Both the position numbers and the translations under genes were made by a program. Positions 52,167-59,891 of a stretch of DNA of 64,000 nucleotides are shown in pieces. The DNA lies in NCBI GenBank assembly GCA_030372335.1, contig JAUDCW010000002.1; one strand, written 5' to 3'. The notes beneath the pieces are model-generated. The model made no database searches and had not been told where the DNA came from. It saw only the letters and a list, made by a program, of their open reading frames with translations. How positions within the stretch are numbered: position 1 is the first letter of the stretch; each line of letters begins with the position of its first letter. Origin of the DNA: JALCOL01 sp022649665 (GTDB taxonomy: Bacteria; Bacillota; Bacilli; Lactobacillales; Enterococcaceae).

Positions 52167-52811
52167 GTGTTTTTTCGATTCATTCGCGTTATCGTCGCCA
52201 TTCTTGTCCGCATTTTGAATGGCCGGCCGCATTTTCAAAATCAAAATCTGCTGCCGAAAAATGAAAATTATATTTTAGTTGGACCGCACCGGACGTGGTG
52301 GGATCCACTTTACTTTGCCTTGGCCGCTTCGCCGCGGCAGTTTTCTTTTATGGCGAAAGAGGAATTGTTCAAAAATCCGATTTTGCGCTTTATTTTGAAA
52401 CATGCGAATGCTTTTCCGGTCGACCGCAAAGATCCCGGTCCGAGTGCGATCAAGATCCCGGTCCGCCAGCTGAAGAATACGCACTTGTCGCTGATCATGT
52501 TCCCGAGCGGCACGCGCCACTCCAAACAGCTGAAAGGCGGCGTCGCGCTGATCGCCAAACTGGCGAAAGTGCCGCTTGTCCCAGTCGTTTATCAGGGACC
52601 GCTGACCTTCAAAGATTTATTGAAACGCAAAAAAGTATACGTGCGCTTCGGTGAGCCGATCGATGTCAGCGACATCACCAAGGTCGACCAGGCGGGAATC
52701 GTGGAAGTCGAACACCGAATGCAAGTCGCGTTCGATGAACTGGATCACGAGCTGAATCCGCAATTCGTCTATATTCCGACGCCAGTACCAGAAGGGGATC
52801 AAGAAGAATGA
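52167..52811 (+). CDS. plsC: 1-acyl-sn-glycerol-3-phosphate acyltransferase
   Basis: Adds the second acyl chain in phosphatidic acid synthesis at the membrane. The 214 residues have a hydrophobic N-terminal helix, the catalytic H-x4-D motif in PHRTWWDPL near 43, and the substrate motif FPSGTRH near 113, with Ser where FPEGTR is usual. The start is GTG at 52167, seven bases after GGAGGA; the frame extends 17 codons upstream over the promoter. It stands divergent to trmN6 and is followed by a short hairpin. Confidence 0.92.
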   Translation: MFFRFIRVIVAILVRILNGRPHFQNQNLLPKNENYILVGPHRTWWDPLYFALAASPRQFSFMAKEELFKNPILRFILKHANAFPVDRKDPGPSAIKIPVRQLKNTHLSLIMFPSGTRHSKQLKGGVALIAKLAKVPLVPVVYQGPLTFKDLLKRKKVYVRFGEPIDVSDITKVDQAGIVEVEHRMQVAFDELDHELNPQFVYIPTPVPEGDQEE

Positions 52812-52826
52812 TCCTCTTCTTTTTTT
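52802..52826 (+). terminator. Short terminator overlapping the plsC stop
   Basis: AGAAGA / TCTTCT arms around the stop codon followed by seven T residues. Confidence 0.5.
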
Positions 52827-52853
52827 GTACCGGCTCGGTAAAATTGGTATAAT
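52825..52853 (+). promoter_or_regulatory. Predicted promoter of the SNF2 helicase gene
   Basis: TTGTAC at 52825-52830, 17-base spacer and TATAAT at 52848-52853 with an upstream TGG (extended -10). Confidence 0.65.
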
Positions 52854-52888
52854 AGCTAGAAGGATCAAAATAGAAGGGAAGGGCAGCG

Positions 52889-55800
52889 ATGAAGTGGAGT
52901 GTTTCAGAGCATACGATCGAATTAGCCAAACAATACATCGAAGACGGACGGATCCTGTCAGTCAAAGCCGATAAAGAGCATCATTCATGGCAGGCTGAAG
53001 TTTTGGGGAGCCGCCTTTATTTTGTAACGCTCGATGGTTCACCGAAAGAAGAAGATGTTTGTCAATGCCCTTTTTGGCAGAAACATCATTACTGCAAACA
53101 TACGGTGGCAGTGGAATTATATTTGCGGGAAAAAGGGGTCAACCGGCTGTGGCGCGGGGACGCGGTGCCGGCGAATTTTGAAGAGATCAAAGAGCACAGC
53201 GGCCGCTTGTTCACGAAAGAATTGGCACATTTGGCACCGGAAAATCCGCTTAGGAAAAAAAGCCAGCTGCACTTCAGCTATGAGATCACACAGCTGACTG
53301 TTGCGGGCGAGCTTTTTTGGGGCTTGGGCCTGAAAATCGGCAAAGCCGGCCAGCGGCTCTACAAAGTGCAAAATCTTCCGCTTTTTTTCAACAGTTACGT
53401 CCAAGAAGACTTGTTTGCGGTCAATAAGCAGCATTCGTTTGCGCTGGATCATGCGCTGATGCCGGAAGAAGATCGGCAGATCTTGGACCGTTGGCGCGCT
53501 TTTTCCCGCGACGGGAAGATGTTGGCGGATAAATACCGCGATTATGATGAAAACCGCGTCCTTTTGCTGCCGCCCACGAATGCTTGGCCGTTTGTCGAAC
53601 AATTGGAGAAGAGCGGACATTTGGAATATCATCTTTTCGCGGATGCATCCGCAGGGTTAGTGCCGCAAGAAGAGCTCCCTTGCCGCTTTACTTTGACGAA
53701 AAACGGCGAAAAGTTCGCGCTTTTGGTCGATAAAAAGTTTTCGACTTATTATCCAGCATATGAATGGGCAGCAGCTTCAGAAAAAATTTGGCTTTTTTCG
53801 GCGCGACAAGCGCATATTTACGGACTTTTAGCAGCGCTTGAAGAAAAAGAGGACGGGCAGTCGCTGTTTGTCTTTACCGAAAGTGAGCTTTCAACGTTGT
53901 TTTATGAGGCATTGCCGGTCCTGAAAGAACTCGGGCCGCTCGAAGTCGCCGACGAATTAAAAGAGATGCTGAATTTGGCGAAACTTCAAAGCGTCTACTC
54001 GCTGTGGAAAGCTAAGGGCAAGATCATGGCGCGCATCGATTATCATTACGGCGAGGCAGTCTTTTCGACAAATCCGCGTGTGGAGCGCGGCACCGAAAAA
54101 ACGACGATCCGCGACCAGCAAGGAGAAATGGCAGCGCGCGAGCAGCTGAGTACGCTGGGATTTTCATTTGCAGAAGATCATTTTGAAAAGCCGCTGCCGC
54201 AAGGTCACGCGCTTTACCGGTTTTTCACGTACGAAGTGAACTTTTTGAAGGCAGCCGGGACGGTGAGGATCGGCAAAAAGCTGCGCGAGCTGTTTACCGA
54301 CAGCAGCACATTTTCGCCCAAATTTTCAGTTCGGCTGGATAAATCATGGCTCGATATCCAGTTTGATGTTTCCGGGATCAACCGCTCGGAAATCCCTGAG
54401 ATCGTGCAGGCCCTGAAGCGCCACGAAGCTTATTTTGTGTTGGACGACGGCGCGGTGCTGAATTTCGATAAGGAATTCATCAAAAGCGGCCAGATCTTGA
54501 ACGATCTGGAGCCGAAAAGCCATGCCGAGCAAACGACTTTCCAGCTGCCGCAAGTCAGAGGACTCCAAGTCCAAGCGCTGTTGAGCCAAACTTCAGAGTC
54601 GACCTTTGAAGAAAGTTTCGAAAATCTGACGGATGATCTTTTGCATCCGGAAAAATTTACCGTTAATCTGCCTGATCAGCTCCATGCGAAACTGCGGCGC
54701 TATCAGATCGAGGGCTTCCGCTGGCTGAAGATGCTGGGACATTACCATTTGGGCGGGATCTTGGCGGACGAAATGGGGCTTGGCAAAACGATCCAAGCGA
54801 TCACATATATTTTGTCCGAGTTTGAAGAACAAGATGGGACAGATCCGTTCTTGATCGTTGCCCCGGCCAGTCTTGTTTACAATTGGCAGAAAGAATTTGA
54901 AAAATTCGCGCCGATCCTGAAGACGCAAGTGATCATGGGGCGCAAAGAAGAACGCGTCGACTTTTTGGCGCAAGCACAAGCGCAAGTCTTGATCACGTCC
55001 TACGCATCATTTCGGCAGGACGAAGAAGAATATCGGGATTTGAAGCTCGCGGGTTTGTTTTTGGATGAGGCACAAATGGTCAAAAACAGCGAATCGAAAA
55101 CGACCCAAAGCTTCCGGCGGCTTCATATCGCGCCGTGCTTTGCGCTAAGCGGTACGCCGATCGAAAATAATTTGAACGAATTGTGGTCGCTCTTCCAGAT
55201 CATCTTGCCGGGACTTTTGCCGAACAAAACCCTGTTTGGCCAGCTTTCACTTGACCGGATCCGCGAGATCATCCATCCGTTCGTGCTGCGCCGCGAAAAA
55301 GATCAAGTGCTGCGCGATCTGCCGGAAAAATTGGAGAACAATGTCTACAGCCAGCTGACAGATGAACAGAAGAAAGTGTATTTGGCCTACTTGGAAGAAA
55401 TGCAGCAGACGGTCCAAACGATGGACTCGCAGACGTTCAAGAAAAACCGTTTCAATATTTTAGCCGGCTTGACGCGCCTGCGCCAGATCTGCTGCGATCC
55501 GCATTTGCTGCTGCCGGATTATCAAGGTTCTTCGGGTAAACTCGAACAGCTGAAAGACTTGGTGCTTCAAGCGAAAAACAATGGCAAACGCATGCTGATC
55601 TTCTCGCAGTTCACTAAAATGCTGGATATCATTTCGGCGGAACTTGCCACGCTCGACGTCGAGACTTTTTATTTAAGCGGCCAGACGAAAGTCTCGGAGC
55701 GGCTGAAAATGGTCGACCGCTTCAATGCTGGTGAGCGCGATGCTTTCTTGATCTCGCTGAAAGCCGGCGGGACCGGACTGAATCTGACGGGGGCCGATAC

Positions 55801-56044
55801 GATCATTTTGTATGATCTGTGGTGGAACCCGGCGGTCGAAGATCAGGCGGCGGGGCGCGCCCACCGGATCGGGCAAAAGAAAGTTGTCGAAGTCTGGCGG
55901 ATGATCGCCAGCGGGACGATCGAAGAAAAGATGGATCAGCTGCAAGCTGAAAAACGCGAACTTTTCTCGCAAGTGCTTTCTGGAAAAGTACAGGAGTCTG
56001 TCAAATTGAACGAAGAAGATATCCGCGATATCCTGCTCGCGTAA
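52889..56044 (+). CDS. SWIM zinc-finger SNF2-family ATPase (RapA/HepA-like)
   Basis: A 1051-residue DNA/RNA-dependent translocase of the bacterial SNF2 group. A SWIM zinc finger C58-x-C60-x8-C69-x-H71 is followed by a family-specific middle (SNF2_assoc region), then the two RecA-like lobes from about 600: Walker A DEMGLGKT near 627, DEAQ box near 724, SGTPIENN near 750 and the last motif QAAGRAHRIGQ near 986. Bacterial homologues are thought to act on stalled RNA polymerase or DNA; the actual substrate here is not known. GAAGGGAAGGG precedes the ATG. It is a single-gene unit. Confidence 0.93.
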   Translation: MKWSVSEHTIELAKQYIEDGRILSVKADKEHHSWQAEVLGSRLYFVTLDGSPKEEDVCQCPFWQKHHYCKHTVAVELYLREKGVNRLWRGDAVPANFEEIKEHSGRLFTKELAHLAPENPLRKKSQLHFSYEITQLTVAGELFWGLGLKIGKAGQRLYKVQNLPLFFNSYVQEDLFAVNKQHSFALDHALMPEEDRQILDRWRAFSRDGKMLADKYRDYDENRVLLLPPTNAWPFVEQLEKSGHLEYHLFADASAGLVPQEELPCRFTLTKNGEKFALLVDKKFSTYYPAYEWAAASEKIWLFSARQAHIYGLLAALEEKEDGQSLFVFTESELSTLFYEALPVLKELGPLEVADELKEMLNLAKLQSVYSLWKAKGKIMARIDYHYGEAVFSTNPRVERGTEKTTIRDQQGEMAAREQLSTLGFSFAEDHFEKPLPQGHALYRFFTYEVNFLKAAGTVRIGKKLRELFTDSSTFSPKFSVRLDKSWLDIQFDVSGINRSEIPEIVQALKRHEAYFVLDDGAVLNFDKEFIKSGQILNDLEPKSHAEQTTFQLPQVRGLQVQALLSQTSESTFEESFENLTDDLLHPEKFTVNLPDQLHAKLRRYQIEGFRWLKMLGHYHLGGILADEMGLGKTIQAITYILSEFEEQDGTDPFLIVAPASLVYNWQKEFEKFAPILKTQVIMGRKEERVDFLAQAQAQVLITSYASFRQDEEEYRDLKLAGLFLDEAQMVKNSESKTTQSFRRLHIAPCFALSGTPIENNLNELWSLFQIILPGLLPNKTLFGQLSLDRIREIIHPFVLRREKDQVLRDLPEKLENNVYSQLTDEQKKVYLAYLEEMQQTVQTMDSQTFKKNRFNILAGLTRLRQICCDPHLLLPDYQGSSGKLEQLKDLVLQAKNNGKRMLIFSQFTKMLDIISAELATLDVETFYLSGQTKVSERLKMVDRFNAGERDAFLISLKAGGTGLNLTGADTIILYDLWWNPAVEDQAAGRAHRIGQKKVVEVWRMIASGTIEEKMDQLQAEKRELFSQVLSGKVQESVKLNEEDIRDILLA

Positions 56045-56070
56045 GAATGAAAGCATCTCATTTACCGAAA

Positions 56071-56106
56071 AAGAGGACTGCGGCGAAATTTTGCCGCGGT
56101 CCTCTT
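56071..56106. terminator. Bidirectional terminator between SNF2 and PEBP genes
   Basis: AAGAGGACTGCGGC pairs with GCCGCGGTCCTCTT (one wobble). It resembles the hairpin ends of the dispersed repeats (AAGAGG...CCTCTT) but has no repeat body attached. Confidence 0.85.
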
Positions 56107-56111
56107 AATAT

Positions 56112-56594
56112 TTAGGCTTCGTTTTGATAGATCCCGGTGATCGAAGCTTCTTGCAAAATGTGACCTTTCATCGCCGCGAGCAGTGCATCTCGGTCCGCGC
56201 TTGCGGAGAGGGCAAGTTTTTGATCCAGCGCATAAATCGTGAAGACATAGTGGTGGCGGTCATGCGCAAATTTTGGCGGTTTCGGCCCGCGGTAGCAGTG
56301 GTTGCCGTAAGCGGCACCTTGTTTGGCATCGCCGTAACCCCCCAATATTTCGCCGGGCGGCAGATTGCCGGGGATCTCGCTTTTCACCGGCAGATTCCAA
56401 ATCAGCCAGTGCGGGAACGGCTTGATGTGCGGCACATCCATATCGACCAGAATGATCGCGAGCGCCTCAGCTTCAGGTGTTAATCCCTTTAATGTAAAAG
56501 GCGGTGATTGATCGACACCGTAGCCGGTATACTTAAGCGGCATCGTGCCGTTGTCGGAAAAAGCGCGGCTGGTGACAGACAATTGTGAAGACAT
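56112..56594 (-). CDS. YbhB/YbcL-type phosphatidylethanolamine-binding (Raf kinase inhibitor-like) protein
   Basis: A 160-residue cytosolic PEBP-fold protein. The ligand-pocket motif is seen in AIILVDMDVPHIKPFPHWLIW near 46-66 and the GNHCYRGPKPP loop near 97. Function in bacteria is unclear; binding of small anions or phospholipid head groups is assumed. AAAGGAGC precedes the ATG. It follows the HAD phosphatase gene by 14 bases and is probably co-transcribed. Confidence 0.92.
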   Translation of the reverse strand: MSSQLSVTSRAFSDNGTMPLKYTGYGVDQSPPFTLKGLTPEAEALAIILVDMDVPHIKPFPHWLIWNLPVKSEIPGNLPPGEILGGYGDAKQGAAYGNHCYRGPKPPKFAHDRHHYVFTIYALDQKLALSASADRDALLAAMKGHILQEASITGIYQNEA

Positions 56595-56608
56595 ATTGAT
56601 CAGCTCCT

Positions 56609-57337
56609 TTATTTTGTTGACGATTGGTTCAGCGTTTTAGAGAAGGCAAAAAGACTGCGGCTCGTAGCAAGCGTCCAATCAGGGGAAATTTTTTCAGTCA
56701 GCGGTCGGCGTTTGCGGTGATTGAACCACAAAACTTTCCAGCCGGCGGACTTTGCCCCGATCACATCATTTTCAAAACTGTCGCCAACGTACAAAAAGTC
56801 TTCAGCTGGGCCGCGTTTGAACGCAGGGAACAATCGGCGGGCATGCTCGAAAATCGCCTTTTCCGGTTTTTCCCAAGGGGTCATTCCTGAAATGACCCAA
56901 TTTTTTTGCGGGATAAACCGCGCCACATTCAGCTGTTCCAACTTTTTCTTTTGGTGCTGCGCTGGGCCGTTCGTGATCACGCCGAGCGGGATCTGCCGCG
57001 CGTGCAGATCGGCCAGCGTCTGTTCCACTTCAGGGATCAGCCGAATCTCGCTGAGTGCCTTTGTGTAGGCAGCCTGAAAACGGTCGGCTTCCGCAGTAGT
57101 GCATTCTTTTTTGATAGACGCTTTGATCGTTTCAATGATGCGGAAGCGCCGCATTTTTTTCAGATCCCAGCGCCCAGAGATATACTGATCATAAATATCA
57201 TCACTGATTTTGCGGAAGAGCTGAAAAGTCGCTCCAATATCAAAATATTCATTCGGAAAGACATCTTTTAAGGCCTGTTCAAAAGGAAGACTTTGGTCAT
57301 AAAGTGTATCATCGACATCGAAAAAAACAGCTTTCAT
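56609..57337 (-). CDS. HAD-superfamily hydrolase (YjjG/subfamily IA type)
   Basis: A 242-residue HAD phosphatase of subfamily IA. The nucleophile motif FFDVDDTLYD is at residues 5-14, an alpha-helical cap follows, then GVITNGPAQHQKKKLE near 120 and the metal-binding VGDSFENDVIGAKSAGW near 185. YjjG-like enzymes dephosphorylate nucleotides; the substrate is not certain here. AGAAAGGA precedes the ATG. First gene of a two-gene unit with the PEBP protein. Confidence 0.92.
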   Translation of the reverse strand: MKAVFFDVDDTLYDQSLPFEQALKDVFPNEYFDIGATFQLFRKISDDIYDQYISGRWDLKKMRRFRIIETIKASIKKECTTAEADRFQAAYTKALSEIRLIPEVEQTLADLHARQIPLGVITNGPAQHQKKKLEQLNVARFIPQKNWVISGMTPWEKPEKAIFEHARRLFPAFKRGPAEDFLYVGDSFENDVIGAKSAGWKVLWFNHRKRRPLTEKISPDWTLATSRSLFAFSKTLNQSSTK

Positions 57338-57405
57338 TATTTCAATCCTTTCTATTTGCGGCTTCGCTTGTATTTTACCTTTTCATGCTTTGAAGCGCAA
57401 AAAAA

Positions 57406-57426
57406 AGCAAGCGAAAAACGCTTGCT
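57406..57426 (-). terminator. Terminator of the clpP2 gene
   Basis: Perfect AGCAAGCG / CGCTTGCT stem with a 5-base loop and eight T residues on the minus strand. Confidence 0.88.
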
Positions 57427-57435
57427 CTTTTGCTG

Positions 57436-58029
57436 CTATTTGATCGGCAGCTCGCTTTGTTTTGAAATGATCTTGTCAACGATACCGTATTTCTTGGCTT
57501 CGTCTACACCCATCCAAAAGTTGCGGTCAGTATCTTTGGCAACTTGTTCGTAAGTTTGTCCGGTCGCTTCGGCGATCAGGCGGTTGACCCGTTCGCGCAT
57601 CTTGATGATTTCTTTAGCTTCGATCTGGATCTCAGTACTTTGCCCTTGCACACCGCCGGATGGTTGGTGGATCATATAGCGAGTGTTCGGCAAGCTGTAG
57701 CGATGATCTTTTTCAGCAGCCAGATAAATCGTGATCCCGGCACTTGCGACCCAGCCGGTGCCGATCACGTAAACGTCTGGTTTGACGAATTGGATCATAT
57801 CATGGATCGTATCGCCGGACTCAACGTGTCCGCCTTGGCTGTTGATGAAGAGTTTGATCGGATCATCATTGATCGAAGCGAGCAAGAGCAGCTGGCTGGA
57901 AACTTTTTGTGCCAGTTCCTGATTGATCTCGCCGTAAACAAAGATCGTCCGGTTGTCGATCATTTTTTGAGTCATTATGTTTTGAGAATTATCTTGTGGT
58001 TTTTCAGTAGTTTCGGGTTTTTCAGTCAA
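57436..58029 (-). CDS. Second-type ClpP peptidase (ClpP2, paralogue of housekeeping ClpP)
   Basis: A 197-residue ClpP-family serine peptidase that differs clearly from the housekeeping ClpP: the nucleophile motif is GWVASAGIT (Ser96) rather than GMAASMGS, but His121 (MIHQPSGG) and the Asp of DTDRN (166) keep the triad. Such second ClpPs occur in lactobacilli and enterococci. A charged Glu/Pro/Gln N-terminal tail of about 20 residues precedes the fold. Start probably TTG at 58029, spaced from AAGGGA; the ATG at 58038 abuts that site. A CtsR-like box covers its promoter, and spxA, mecA and yjbH lie close by, so a role in stress proteolysis is likely. The partner ATPase is unknown. Confidence 0.9.
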   Translation of the reverse strand: MTEKPETTEKPQDNSQNIMTQKMIDNRTIFVYGEINQELAQKVSSQLLLLASINDDPIKLFINSQGGHVESGDTIHDMIQFVKPDVYVIGTGWVASAGITIYLAAEKDHRYSLPNTRYMIHQPSGGVQGQSTEIQIEAKEIIKMRERVNRLIAEATGQTYEQVAKDTDRNFWMGVDEAKKYGIVDKIISKQSELPIK

Positions 58030-58060
58030 AATAATCATTCCCTTCTATATTTCTATGCTT

Positions 58061-58089
58061 ATGCTAGCATTTTGGTCAGTAATAGTCAA
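58061..58089 (-). promoter_or_regulatory. Predicted clpP2 promoter
   Basis: Minus-strand TTGACT (58089-58084), 17-base spacer, TAGCAT (58066-58061). Confidence 0.6.
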
Positions 58090-58090
58090 A
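58074..58090 (+). promoter_or_regulatory. CtsR-like operator on the clpP2 promoter
   Basis: GGTCAGT-AAT-AGTCAAA compared with the CtsR consensus RGTCAAA-NAN-RGTCAAA: 12 of 14 heptad bases match, the central A is present, and the second heptad is perfect. It overlaps the -35, where CtsR represses clp genes under non-stress conditions. Confidence 0.6.
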
Positions 58091-58494
58091 GAATTTACTT
58101 TGAAAAAGAGCAAAAAAAAATCTTAAGAAATGCTTTACGGGATAGTGCAAGATCTATTACATAGAATTTAAAAAAGAAAAAAAGGAAGTGTTGCAGTTTG
58201 CCATTTTTAAAATAATGCGCGATATTATAAAAATAACGGTCTAATTTAGAACAATTCTCAATTAACGGGTGTTTTGTCCGATTAAAATTCACATACTTTT
58301 TAAAAAAGATACTGTTTTTGCCATAACAATAACACAAGTATTTATTGTGTTTCAGTTATTGAAATCGATCTATAAATAATTCAAGAAAAGGTAAATTGTG
58401 AAAGATATATGAATTATAAGTGGATAAAAAAGCCTTTTGTAACGTTTTCAAAAAGCTTTCAAGAAATAATTTCATCAAAAAACCTCAAAAAAGA
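58091..58494. other. Long AT-rich spacer between clpP2 and spxA
   Basis: About 400 bases with strong AT bias, A-tracts and no credible gene. It includes a 21-base palindrome, AACACAA-n7-TTGTGTT, at 58331-58351. It may hold regulatory sites for spxA or a small RNA; nothing more can be supported. Confidence 0.5.
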
Positions 58495-58524
58495 CTGGCA
58501 TTCACTTGTAATCTTTATTATAAT
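58495..58524 (+). promoter_or_regulatory. Predicted spxA promoter
   Basis: CTGGCA at 58495-58500, 18-base spacer, perfect TATAAT at 58519-58524. Confidence 0.55.
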
Positions 58525-58590
58525 AAAGGAGTAAAGCAAAACAGTTATTCTTTCGCTATCAGGAATACATGTTTAGAAGGAGTGATACAT

Positions 58591-58989
58591 GTGTTAAAAC
58601 TCTATACGTCTCCAAGCTGCACCTCTTGCCGGAAAGCACGTGCATGGTTGCAAGAACATGATATCGATTTTGTCGAACGGAATATCTTTTCTGATCCTTT
58701 GAATATCACAGAATTAAAAGAGATCTTACGCATGACTGAAGATGGAACTGAAGAAATCATTTCTACCCGTTCCAAAGTATTTCAAAAATTGAATATGGAC
58801 CTTGATGAGCTGCCGCTTCCGGAACTCCTGCAATTGGTCCAAGAGAATCCGGGACTTTTACGCCGACCGATCATGATCGACGAAAAGCGTCTGCAAGTTG
58901 GATTCAACGAAGATGAAATCAGAAGATTTTTGCCAAGAGAAGTTCGCCAGCTGGAATTGCGCCGCGCGCAATTAATGGCCGGGCTATAA
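58591..58989 (+). CDS. spxA: Transcriptional regulator Spx
   Basis: Thiol-stress regulator of the ArsC/Spx family that binds the RNA polymerase alpha C-terminal domain. The 132 residues have the redox switch C10-x2-C13 in SPSCTSCRKA and end with the family-typical LPREVRQLELRRAQ. The start is GTG at 58591, eight bases after AAGGAG; a frame reaching back to 58420 overlaps the promoter. Spx levels are set by ClpXP with the adaptor YjbH, whose gene lies 4.4 kb downstream. A terminator follows. Confidence 0.96.
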   Translation: MLKLYTSPSCTSCRKARAWLQEHDIDFVERNIFSDPLNITELKEILRMTEDGTEEIISTRSKVFQKLNMDLDELPLPELLQLVQENPGLLRRPIMIDEKRLQVGFNEDEIRRFLPREVRQLELRRAQLMAGL

Positions 58990-58991
58990 AG

Positions 58992-59024
58992 AAAAGACAG
59001 GGGAAAAAGACCCCTGTCTTTTTT
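58992..59024 (+). terminator. Terminator after spxA
   Basis: Perfect 12-pair stem AAAAGACAGGGG / CCCCTGTCTTTT, then T residues. Confidence 0.9.
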
Positions 59025-59080
59025 AGTATCCGTGTCCTTTTTGCGGATTCGTTAGAAATTTCTTAAATTGGTGATATCTC

Positions 59081-59108
59081 TTTACATTCCATTAATATAC
59101 GTTAGAAT
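59081..59108 (+). promoter_or_regulatory. Predicted mecA promoter
   Basis: TTTACA at 59081-59086, 16-base spacer, TAGAAT at 59103-59108. Confidence 0.6.
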
Positions 59109-59145
59109 GGGCATATACTAAGTGATTGTGTGGGGGGTGCATGAA

Positions 59146-59811
59146 ATGGAAATGGAAAGAATCAATGAACATACGATTCGCGTAATGATCGCAAATGAGG
59201 ATTTGGAAGCGCGCGGTATTTCCTTTTTGGATCTTTTGGGAAGTCATAAAGAAGTTGAAGCTTTCTTCTATAGTATTCTCGATGAAGTCGATGCTGCGGA
59301 AGAATTCCGAAAAAGCGACGCCATTACTTTTCAAGTGATGCCTAATCGCCATGGGATCGAATTATTCATCAGTGATAATGGAACAGAAGGTTTCGAAAAT
59401 TGGGAGAGGATGAATGACTCCATGGATGAGGATCATGATGCATCTTATTCTGACGGGACGAATGAATTCTTCGCACCAGATGAATCTTCAGAAGAATATT
59501 CTTCCGAAGAACAGCAGGGCCTCAATCGAAGCCCGATCGTCATCGCGTTTGATGACTTTGAACTGCTGATCGAACTAGCGCGTCAAATTTCGTCCGATGA
59601 GCTGGAGACACAGTTGTATGAAAAAAAGGGGACCTATTATTTTATCGCGATTCCGCCAGAAGCGATTGCCGAAGGGCAGCTGCTCGACTTGCAGGCAAGA
59701 TTGCTGGAGTTTGGCGATCGCAGCAAAATCACGGTCGATCTCTTGCAAGAATATGCAGATCCGATCATTGAGCATGATGCGCTGAATGTTTTGCGCAAAC
59801 ATTTTTGCTGA
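59146..59811 (+). CDS. mecA: ClpC adaptor protein MecA
   Basis: Adaptor that delivers substrates such as ComK/ComX-type regulators to the ClpCP protease. The 221 residues have the N-terminal substrate-binding domain (MEMERINEHTIRV; DAITFQVMPNRHG near 70), an acidic Ser/Glu/Asp linker (about 95-128) and the C-terminal ClpC-binding domain (FDDFELLIELARQ near 140; DRSKITVDLLQEYADPI near 195). The ATG at 59146 follows a GGGGGG run; the second ATG two codons on is the alternative. Classical position between spxA and coiA. Confidence 0.95.
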   Translation: MEMERINEHTIRVMIANEDLEARGISFLDLLGSHKEVEAFFYSILDEVDAAEEFRKSDAITFQVMPNRHGIELFISDNGTEGFENWERMNDSMDEDHDASYSDGTNEFFAPDESSEEYSSEEQQGLNRSPIVIAFDDFELLIELARQISSDELETQLYEKKGTYYFIAIPPEAIAEGQLLDLQARLLEFGDRSKITVDLLQEYADPIIEHDALNVLRKHFC

Positions 59812-59835
59812 TCCTTTACGAATAGAAATGATTTG

Positions 59836-59863
59836 AAAGCGGGGCTTTTGCCCGGCTTTTTTT
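59836..59863 (+). terminator. Probable terminator after mecA
   Basis: AAGCGGGGC / GCCCGGCTT with one mismatch and a seven-T tail, before coiA. Confidence 0.65.
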
Positions 59864-59891
59864 CGTATCTAGAAAGTAAAGGAGAATCGCA

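Noticed and set aside
58095..58337. Minus-strand 80-codon frame in the clpP2-spxA spacer
   Set aside because: Phe/Lys/Asn-rich translation of AT-rich DNA with no ribosome site or recognisable domain.
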